The position numbers were made by a program, and so were the translations under genes. A model generated the notes under the pieces. That model ran no database searches. It was not told the DNA's origin and worked only from the letters and a program-made list of their open reading frames with translations. Shown piece after piece: positions 55,441 through 64,000 of a DNA stretch of 64,000 nt; position 1 is the stretch's first letter; each line of letters begins with the position of its first letter. Location of the stretch: NCBI RefSeq assembly GCF_021976095.1, contig NW_025813486.1:8878230-8942229 (forward strand), written 5' to 3'. Source of the stretch: Xenia sp. Carnegie-2017 (taxonomy: Eukaryota; Cnidaria; Anthozoa; Malacalcyonacea; Xeniidae).

Positions 55441-57585
55441 CATCAAACAAGGATAGATACCTGCTTAGGATTGAGCAGACAACTCTCCCGTGAATGAGTC
55501 TGTGAGGCAAATAAAATCTTTTTGAGGTAAGTTCGATCCAACACAGCTAATGTTTTGTGTCTGTGCATCAAAACGAAATCTGCGTGTTGCAATGACTGAT
55601 TTACCCAGAGCAAATAGTCATTTTTCTTCAACTCATTTCACGAAACTTCTCCGAAACACTGAAGAATCGGGTGTTCATTAACATAATCCTTCCAGAAAAA
55701 ATGCATTCCTATTATGATAAGTACGCATAAATCTTTCCACTTCCCCGTTGGCTCGTGGCCAATAAGGAGTAACATTTCTGTGTTTAAATCCAAATACTTG
55801 GAAAACTCGTAAAATTCCTTGCTATTGAATGGCGGTCCATTGTCTATGCGTATCGTATCTGGTATCCCGAACTCGGAAAGAATATTATCCAAACAGGGTA
55901 TAACAGTCTTTGCGGACGTTGATCGGATTACTTCTACAATGGGATATCTGGAAAAATCATCATACAAAACAAACAAATATTCACCAGTGCCTGTAGGAGC
56001 TACACCAAAGTCCATACTTAGCTCTTTCCAAGGAGATTTTGGCAACTCTGACATTTTCAATGGTTCCTTTTCACAGACTTGAGTTGTAATCTGACAGGCT
56101 AAACACGATTTAACTTTTCCATTAACTAACTCATCTATACGTGGAAACCATACCTTTTCACGTAATAACGCATTCGTTTTTGACATTCCCATATGACCTT
56201 CATGAGCAATGTTCACTACTTTCTCTCGTAATTTTTCTGGTATGACTATTTGATGTTTTCGTAGAATTATACCCGAAGATATGCAAAGTTCATCTTTAAA
56301 TTTCTCATATGAACTAAATTCTGCTTGATTTACTCCTACCATCTTTGAACTTTCAAACCATCTGCCTGTTTCAATGGCTTGAATTACTGCTCGAAGAGTA
56401 ATGTCTTCTCTTGTAGCTTCTTCCAGATCTTTCCTGCTGATTGTTCTTGGAACCGAGTTCTGTGTAACGTAATTAACAAATTCTTCTGCTACTTTCTCTT
56501 GCCGGTTGTTAAGTTTCTCATTAGATAAGGGATGACGTGAGAGAAAATCTGCAGGATTTCAGTTCCAGGTTGAAAACAGATTTCAAAATCATATGGTTGC
56601 AATCGCAAGGCCCATCGTTCTAATGTTGCAGATGGCTTTGATGATGGATTTGTGTATATTTTCACCAGCGGCTTGTGATCAGTGACGATGGTGAATTTTC
56701 CTCCAAACAAATATAAATGAAAGTGTTCGCAGGCCCATACTATATCTAAAGCTTCTCTTTCCAAGTGAGAATAATTTTTCTCTGTGGTAGTTAGTGATTT
56801 ACTAGCGTAAGCAATTATTTTCCTTTTTTCTTCTCCCTTTTTCCTCTGTGCCAAGACTGCTGCAATACCAACTGGACTAGCATCTGTGAAAACCTCCGTA
56901 TCACTATCCAGAACGAAATACGCACTTTCTGGCCCATCTGTTAATGCTTTCCGTAGGCCTTTCATTGTGTCTTCTTGTTCTCTTGTCCACACGAATGGGG
57001 CGTCTTTCTAGATAAGTCAACGTAACGGCTCCGTAATTGTGGCATAATGTGGAATAAATCGACAGCAAAAATCGGTCATACCTAACAAACTTCGTACTTC
57101 TCCTACATCTTTAGGATTTATGCATTCCTTAATTGCTCTCACTTCATTGGGATCCGGTACAATACCATTCTCTGAGAACACATACCCTTAGAATATTAAA
57201 CTTCTTTTCTTAAACAGACATTTTTCCTTCTTAAGAGTTAGTCCTCGATCTTTAATTCGTTGTAATACAGCGTTCAAATTTGCATCGTGATCTTTCTCGT
57301 CTACGCCAAACACCACAATGTCATCACTGATATTAATCACTCCTCTCCGTCCATTCAACGTTTCTCTGATGGCATTTTGGAATATCTCTGCAGCACAGTT
57401 TATTCCAAAATTCAAACGTCGAAATCTCCGTAGACCAATGTGTGTTGAGAAGGTTGTCAAATATCTTGATTCTGCATCGAGCTCTAACTGGTCATAGCCT
57501 TGATTTCAGTCCAATTTGCTAAACCATACAGCACCATTTAGATCACTTATAATTTCACCAATCGTCGGAGTCAAGTGTCGTGCAC

Positions 57586-57615
57586 GCGTGGGTTAGAATC
57601 CCATCTTTGTCGCCA
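57586..57615 (-). other. tRNA-Ser-type primer-binding site
   Basis: On the plus strand GCGTGGGTTAGAATCCCATC followed by TTTGTCGCCA reads like the last 30 nt of a tRNA (T arm, acceptor stem, CCA), most like tRNA-Ser. The rest of a tRNA is absent. It lies 2 nt from the inferred LTR end, where a Gypsy primer-binding site belongs. Confidence 0.65.
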
Positions 57616-57617
57616 GA

Positions 57618-57895
57618 TGTAATATTGTGAGATTTCTCTCTTTTATTGCTTTGTCATATTACTTTTATACAGATCTTTACTTAATTATAATATACGTAAT
57701 ATGACGTACGAAATACAAATAATTTACATAATAACTATACTACATATGGTATATGACGAGAAGAATATATGACGAGAAAGTTAAAACGAGAAAGTTAAGA
57801 CGAGAAAGATGTATGACAAAAAAGATAAGACTAGTAATTAAATTACGAAGAAATGAACAACAAGGTTTTCTCACAATAAATATGGTGACCACGAA
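57618..57895 (-). repeat. Likely LTR of the minus-strand Gypsy element
   Basis: Begins (plus strand) TGTAATATTGTGAGATTTC and shows near its other end TTTTCTCACAATAAATA, an imperfect inverted match. TATAAAAG (minus strand) at about 57665 could be the promoter. The outer edge is approximate because no second copy was found. Confidence 0.5.
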
Positions 57896-58340
57896 CACAA
57901 GAAACAACTCTTGTGAAGAGCTTAGAAGCTTTTTTCAAAGTCTTAACAGCTTGCTTTCTCGTTGTCAGTTATTTCTTTTGGTTAGCGATCCTCTAGATTT
58001 AGAGCATAGCAAAGAAAAGTTGGGAAAGAGTTAACCCATTGTGTCAGCAATATTTTTCGCAGTCAACAGCAGAGCGATTTCTAGAGGCAATAACGAGCAA
58101 CTTAATGGAAATGGAATGAGAAGATTAGATGAAAGACCTTCCTTTGGCTTGTTACTCGAGGAACTGATGAATGAAATCGAAAGACATGTTAGTAATATAC
58201 ATGTTCAACTGCAATCACTTTCATCACGTGACAGACGCAGAGATGTAACCGCTTTATTGCCGAGCACTGGCGGGCGTCCTGCTTTTCATATAACTAAAGC
58301 TCGTCATGCAGTCATGCTTTTCATGGTTAGCAAAAGTTGA
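57860..58340 (+). pseudogene. Integrase-core transposase-like gene, N-terminal exons only
   Basis: Two frames. First: LRSFFQSLNSLLSRCQLFLL followed by SDPLDLEHSKEKLGKS; second: RPSFGLLLEELMNEIERHV, DVTALLPSTGGRPAFHITKA. The SDPLDLE block followed by a G-RPxxxIxK.Q segment is the N-terminal layout of integrase-core (rve) proteins common in cnidarian and fish genomes, which continue into HTH and integrase domains. Here nothing of those parts follows, so it is a 3'-truncated remnant. Confidence 0.5.
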
Positions 58341-59924
58341 AAATGCAGTCATGTTTGCATGTGAGACGGAAAAGTTTGCCATCTTAGATAAGTTGATGTT
58401 GCGTTAGTTTTCTTCAGTTTTCACGATCGGAGACGTTCTTAAGGTGTATAAAAACGATTTTGGAGATTAGTAACGCCAGGATAGAGTGTGCTTGTGTTAG
58501 TTGTGCAGAGAAGACACGTATACGAGCGTGCTTCCCGTTTATTTCTTCTTGAAGGAGTTTATTAGAAAGTATTCTTGGTTTCCAAGGAATCATGAAACAA
58601 TGTGGCTCACCCACGTCGGCTGAAGCCAACAATAGCATTGATAAAATATTCTTTTGTATTTGACCACCAACATGGTGGTCATGACGTAACGTGCAACCAC
58701 CTATTTCTTGTGATCGTCAATTTTATTAAATGGCTGTGGTCTTGGCCGTGGTCGATGATATCAATTATGACCAATATTTCGAACATTCACAGTTCTTACT
58801 TTAGAAAAATATATATATGCCTAAATAATATTTTAAGATGCAAATATGAGTGACAAAAATTGAGTTTGTTTCAGCCGTCTTCGATACGAACGTAGGCAGC
58901 CCAATAAATTACTAAATTGTATAAACAAACGATAACTCGGCCCATTCCATCGTAACAGACCGTGCGCCGAAATTTTGTATTAGTTATGTATATACTATAC
59001 ATTTACCAAAGGTAGCCAATTATCTTCGCAGTTACGAGCACATACCTTCATATAAAGTAATAATACTAAAAAAACAAACATGAATTCAAAATAATAATTA
59101 TCACTAAAAAATAGGATCATTTTTCTACATGAATCCATACTTAGCTTTTAAAAAAGATAACGAAAATCCCGAAAAAAATTCGTGAACTTTTCAATTTGTT
59201 TTAAAAATTTTTCTGTCTCCATGCTGGATGCCTTGAAGTGGTGCATACGCCATTATTTTCAAAAAGACACTTAACTGCATTTGGCTGATTAAATTTTTTA
59301 ATTTTTTAAAAATTACAGCATTCAATTTTCACATAAGTTATTTCAGGTTGAAGCCCTGTTGATATTTTCTCTATTAAAATGATTAGGCAGTGTTCTTACG
59401 CCCAAAATTATTTCCATTAAGAAAGTGACAGACGCAATTAAAAACAGTCTAAATAAAAAAGATGTGCATATGTTAATAAGTTGAAACGAGCTTATCGTAG
59501 ATAACTTTCAATCCGAGAGAGCAGCTTCAAAATTACAGAAAAAGGTAACGTATCAGTTATATTCAACTGAATAAGTTTAGTTATTACAATACCATAATTA
59601 ATGTGCTACAAAATGATGTAATAAGTTGTGATTATTATCTTCGTTGCTATGATAGTTATTATATTGGGTGAAGGTACATTACATCTCTATATCTTAAACA
59701 TGCAAAATTCAAAAGTAAATATCTTTAATCTTACCCTAAAGTATATTTAAGAATTAAAAATTAATAAACTATCAATAATTACGCTGAATACATTAAATTT
59801 ACCAAGAACGTTTTTATGCATTATCAAAAAAATTGTTTTGCATTCATGCAAAAGAAGATCTTTAGAAACTGTATCTTTGATTTTGTACTGGCCATTTGTC
59901 TTTTCTAAAAAATGTTTTTGCAGT
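58341..59924. other. No recognised gene
   Basis: AT-rich DNA. A short imperfect palindrome, GACCACCAACATGGTGGTC, lies at about 58662. Confidence 0.45.
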
Positions 59925-61374
59925 TTAAAAACTGTATTTTAAAATCTTTTGTATTTCTTCATGTTTTTTCAATTCGTCGTTTGACCTGACAGCAACATGG
60001 ACACGAACAGGGAGATTGGGGAATGTTTTGAGAAAGTATTTCTTGTGATTTCCATACTTATAAAATAGTTCTGGTAGAGAACTTCGCTTTGATATTTTAC
60101 CCCAATGTTGATCAGTATTTCGAATAAGTCTTAAGCATTCTGTCCATGAAGAACTATACCTATGTATTTCTCCACGCACCTCATCCGTTCTTAAAAAGTC
60201 ATATACTTCACGATCTATTTTACTTTTCCACTTTGAAGTTTCGCTATTCAATTGTTGAGTGACACTTGACTGGGTATCATTTGTCGTAGTAGGCAATTGG
60301 TTACCAACAATACATAACAAGTCAAATTTCTCGTCATCTGACAAAAGAAATGGGTGTTTTAACGCCATGTTAGCAGATGGTCTGTCTTCGGGTTGCAGAT
60401 TTAACATCCAAGACAGAAGGTCTTTTAAGCTTTCATCCTTAAGTTCCTTCAAGCCAACAGGGTCTCCATTCAACATGTTATCCAATCTATACCGTTTAGT
60501 TCCAAAAGGATGTTTCCCTTTTGTTGCAACATAATAAGCCACCAGTCCAGCATTCTAAAATAATAAAAATGTAACTGTAACAGCAAAATTAGAATCTCAC
60601 AAAATAAAATTTCGCTGTGAGTTTTGTAAATGTTAACATTTTTACACTTACATATACATCAGACTCTTTTTTGTAACGTCCTTCATTTAATTCTTCATAA
60701 CGTGCTTCATTTGAATCGTCTTCACAATATGATTCAGGAGGAATCCAATATTCAGTGCCCCTATTAAACTTGCTTTTGTATGTTTTAGATCCATTCTTCA
60801 ACATTCGACTAATGCCAAAGTCAGCTATCAGAAATCTGCCGTCTACGTCACGGAGAACATTGGAAGGCTTCAAATCCCGATGAAGAATAGGATCTGGGCC
60901 ACTATGAAGATCAGCTAATCCATTCAAAATTTGTCTAAGAATATTAAGAAGAGCTTTTTGAAGATCATTTAAAGAAGAAGATTTCACAAACTTCTCCAGT
61001 GATTCCTCACATAAGTCTAAGATCAAATAAACATATTCTGTTCCAGTATCTCCCTCAAAGAAGTAATAATTCACAACATATTTTGACTTTTTTGCATTGA
61101 ATTCATTTAAAATTTTCTTTTCATGCTGTGCAGGCTGGAGGTAGTTATCTCTACGCATTCGTTTCACTGCTTTACCGTAACCATCCTTTGTCAGTCCAAG
61201 ATAAACACGGGTTTCATTACTTCCTTCGCCGAGACTAAACTTCTCCGAGAAACGTACATTGCCCACATGTTTAATGTCTGCTCCGGGATAACACAATTCT
61301 GACAACAGTTCTTTATGCTGAACTGAATGACCAACATATTCCAACTCTTGTAACTGCCATTCTTCAAATGACAT
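59925..61374 (-). CDS. RNase L/IRE1-like kinase-endoribonuclease
   Basis: Two exons on the minus strand (61374-60652 and 60554-59925) joined by a 97-bp intron (GTAAGT...TTTTAG) in phase 0, giving 450 residues. Protein kinase domain about 38-310: ATP lysine K71 (GKAVKRM), HRDLKPSN at 165-172, DFG at 185-187, PPES as activation-loop end, HPFG at 256-259. KEN ribonuclease domain about 311-450: HPFLLSDDEKF, FLRTDEVR, then R386-N387...H391 (RNTDQH), the spacing of the catalytic Arg-Asn-His of Ire1 and the Arg...His of RNase L, and YFLKTFPNLPVRV, closest to RNase L. The tyrosine before it is one residue nearer than in IRE1. Both active sites look complete. The ATG at 61374 may lie inside an internal exon, since IRE1 (luminal) or RNase L (ankyrin) sensor parts are missing; upstream exons could be outside the window. 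Such genes are expanded in cnidarians. Confidence 0.85.
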
Positions 61375-61901
61375 AAAAGTATTACAATCAGAGGTGAGTG
61401 CAACAAAACTAATCCAATTCATAAGAATAAGTAGCTCAAATTTACTCAAATACGACTAAAATTTGGATAACGACTTTAAATTTTTGTAAAATCTTAGCAC
61501 CAATCATTAAAGTTGTCAAAAATTAATCAATCATGTAAACATATATGTGTTAAGATTAAAGGCAAGCGATACAGATAAATGGTGTTTTTAATTTAATATA
61601 GCACTTTCGTTTAAACAACGCAATGCTTACAAATTGATTTTTAGTGTAGAAAAATTAAAGTTTTTGAAGCATGTAGCTATTTCTTATGCTTAAGTTTATG
61701 TTTAAAAGTGGAAGATATAACAAAACGGCTTTGTTTCAACAAACAATTTTTTCACTCTTTTGCCTTTTAGATAAAGTCTCTAATCTTTGCTACTGAACTT
61801 TTAATGAAATGACCGATTAAAGAGTTTTTACTTGATCAACCTCCATGCTCTGCCATGTGTCTTATTGCCATTGCCACTATCTCAAAACCATACAACAATG
61901 C
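61375..61901. other. No recognised gene
   Basis: AT-rich DNA upstream of the kinase exon. No sensor domain exon was found here. Confidence 0.5.
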
Positions 61902-64000
61902 TGGATTTGTACTGTCTTGTAGACCTTTTCATACTAGTTGAAATTATTTTGTCATTTAACACAAAGGACTCTTTTCTCCACCCCCTCCGCATCCACTCTA
62001 CATCAATCTGAACTTCTACTTCGTGTAACTGAACTATTACTCATTCCTCTACATTCTAGAGCATGATTCCTCTTCTCCGTTGCATGGAAACGTTTGGCTT
62101 ATGGTTAATGTACAATAACCTAAACCGTATGAATAGACAGTGTTTGTAAGAAAATTGCTAAAAATGAGCACTTTCCTAACTAAAGCTAAGACTTCGTCAT
62201 TCATGATGATAAACAAGTAGAGGTTCCCCTTGTCTTCCTTCAGTGTATTCATACACCTCCTATTGTTTGGTATATATCGACGCTTTTTACTATGTATATA
62301 ACTGATAATTGCCTTCACCCTATCTACGTAGGCCCTGTTTACATGAGACCGGAACGATGTCAAACCGGAATGAAAATCAGAATTTGTTACATGTTTACAT
62401 GGGCCCGGCACGAAATCGCGAAAAATCCTTATTCGCGAAATGCCTCCTGTGCAGGCTAACTTTACGCTTGCTAGCCATTTTGTTTTGTAATTTGCTTTTG
62501 TGCGCGTGCGTTGATGCCATTTTAGACCGGTGTGAACAGTAATTTGAGTTTACATTGATGATGGTTTCCATTCATACCGTTCTGAACTCAGTCGGACCGG
62601 TTCAGCAGGCGGTATAACTTCAGTTCGCTCTGAGTCATTTTCGCAACGGTCCGATGGAAACATGTACTGTCAATAATATTATGACCGACACAAGCTGGTA
62701 CCCCGCTTTGACTTCGTTCTGGTCTCATGTAAACACAGCCATACTCTACTCTATGCCTACCTCTTATTCTTGAAACTTGCTCAACAACATGTAAGACAAT
62801 CTTGCTGCAAGGAAGTTCTGCTTAGAAAATTGAGTAACATTTCCCATATCACGTGCTACCTAGAAACTCTGAACATTGCGTACATAGTCACAGACACAGT
62901 GTAGTGAATATACAGTAGAGCCACTCCATTGACTTTTTTCGTGCAACGCATATCTTATTATGCTTGTGATTACCATACTGGCAGCCACTCAATTGTTTTT
63001 TTTGACCAATAGGAATGATAAAATGGCTAACAGAAGCCAATAATCTAATTAAAAATACAGCAGGTACTTGTAGACGATATGGACCTACTGTATATTCCCT
63101 ATACTGTTCACAGCCCTATCACATATTTTTGTACGGCAATGACTGTTTTCACTTCAGAAATTTTCGAGTATTCATGTGTTCTTAGGGCAGTTTCGTCACA
63201 CAACTATCTTTTTAACAGACAATAGGTAAATGATTAAAGTTGCTTCTGGTTAATGATCTTGAGCTCACATCAAAAGAATTGGGTTAACTATGTGACGGCT
63301 TAGCTAATTTAAATCAGACATAAAGTTAAATATGGTGCAAAATTTCACTTTTATGGTGCACAACTTTAAAAAATATATTTTATTACCAGTTTCATTATTT
63401 TTCATAAATTTTGTATGGCGAGAATTGTTGTTAGAAATACACCAAGCACAAAACGTTCTAACGATCGTTTCCATCCACACTACTCAGTATTCACATTTTC
63501 TAAAGTCGATTATGATTCACTATAGAAGCTAGCAGCCATACAACTAACAGAACCACTGCCATTTATAACAAAATTAAAAAAGATATTTGTACCATAAAAT
63601 TGCTAAAAGAATACTTGAAATTTTTAAAGCAAAAACAGTCAACGCTATATAAGAAAATATGAAAGCGCTGTGACAATGTACGCAATAATTACAGTTTGTA
63701 CCACGTGACGTACGAAAATATAAGTGGCGAAAGTTTTGGATTCCAATCAAACCCATAAAAACCATGTAATATAGATTGCAAAAATACACTTTGAGATATT
63801 TCTCGATTGTGATTAGTCGATTGCAGTGCAGTTTATCTGTAAAAATAAATAACAGATAGGATTTTTAGATTTGTCTATATGTAAATAATACTACACATCG
63901 ATCAATTTGTGATCAAGCTGAGACGACACACAGAAAAATATAGTTTTGTAGATCAATTTTCGGAGCATAATGGCGACCAAGTAATTGTTAAATGTCAGTC
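61902..64000. repeat. Dispersed repeat copy B
   Basis: Matches 1-405 plus 4012-5134 in the same order and orientation, without the LTR element, but with about 580 bp (62786-63365) absent from copy A. The minus-strand coding-like block is at about 62130-62290. The repeat runs off the window end. Confidence 0.85.
62331..62740. mobile_element. MITE with TIRs, probably Harbinger-type (copy B)
   Basis: 410 bp. Left end GGCCCTGTTTACATGAGACC, right end reverse-complemented GGCTGTGTTTACATGAGACC. Better preserved than the copy at 4041-4412, at the equivalent place of the larger repeat. Confidence 0.75.

Larger units (their letters stand above)
55443..57895 (-). mobile_element. Ty3/Gypsy LTR retrotransposon, broken
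   Basis: Fossil element on the minus strand. Parts in transcription order: a likely 5' LTR (57895-57618, ending in CA, with TATAAAAG and AATAAA-like signals), a primer-binding site (57615-57586), RT (about 57560-57180), RNase H (56992-56500; FTDASPVGIAAVLAQRKKGE, YASKSLTTTEKNYSHLEREA, TDHKPLV) and integrase (56340-55640; an HHCC-type zinc region, then the catalytic core with LSMDFG and RIDNGPPF). No gag or protease region and no second LTR was recognised. It is broken at several places. Age cannot be judged without the second LTR. Confidence 0.85.

Noticed and set aside
57586-57615. tRNA-Ser gene
   Set aside because: Only the 3' 30 nt are present including an encoded CCA; it fits an LTR element primer-binding site.

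Overview
The window is a gene-poor, AT-rich animal nuclear sequence with short introns and a very high load of decayed mobile elements. The mix points to a non-bilaterian animal, most likely a cnidarian: an RNase L/IRE1-type kinase-endoribonuclease gene with a broken relative, P2X7 ballast-domain-like genes, THAP transposases of Kolobok type, Penelope-like retroelements (PLEs) with GIY-YIG remnants, integrase-core transposase remnants and Harbinger-type MITEs. The species cannot be fixed from the sequence alone. No rRNA, tRNA gene or CRISPR array was seen.

Layout. 1-5134: a dispersed repeat (copy A) carrying a MITE and split by a broken Ty3/Gypsy LTR element (406-4011, 5-bp target duplication). 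7646-10458: a decayed THAP transposase gene (+) meeting a decayed P2X7-ballast-like gene (-) tail to tail. 10627-14776: two PLE copies head to head, the block bounded by a 13-bp direct repeat. 17617-17881: two inverted-repeat structures. 18390-24789: a candidate element bounded by about 130-bp inverted repeats, with unrecognised ORFs, a LINE fragment and, nested inside it, a 2.73-kb Kolobok-like transposon (21651-24382, TTAA duplication, TIRs of about 220 bp) that again carries a P2X7-ballast-like gene and a THAP transposase, convergent. 26286-27400: WD40-like pseudogene. 27902-28134: long palindrome. 30380-31930: minisatellites and an integrase-core transposase remnant. 34300-35700: duplicated segment, PLE-derived foldback element and a Harbinger MITE. 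37310-37770: truncated kinase pseudogene. 40737-50444: the best host gene, an 11-exon threonine ammonia-lyase on the minus strand with a complete reading frame reconstructed from splice sites, plus a duplicated exon 7. 52438-54462: a third PLE. 55443-57895: a second broken Gypsy element (minus). 57860-58340: another integrase-core remnant. 59925-61374: the kinase-KEN gene (minus). 61902-64000: second copy (B) of the repeat seen at the start.

Main point of interest: in two independent loci a THAP-domain (Kolobok-like) transposase is paired convergently with a gene for the cysteine-rich P2X7 cytoplasmic ballast-like domain, and in one locus both lie inside the same TIRs. This suggests that the ballast-like protein is, or was, a second protein of the transposon. 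Second: a tandemly duplicated, phase-matched exon in the threonine ammonia-lyase. Third: at least nine scattered retroelement tails share a hammerhead-like core (CTGAnGA, stem, GAAA) with one extra base, several of them arranged as large palindromes.
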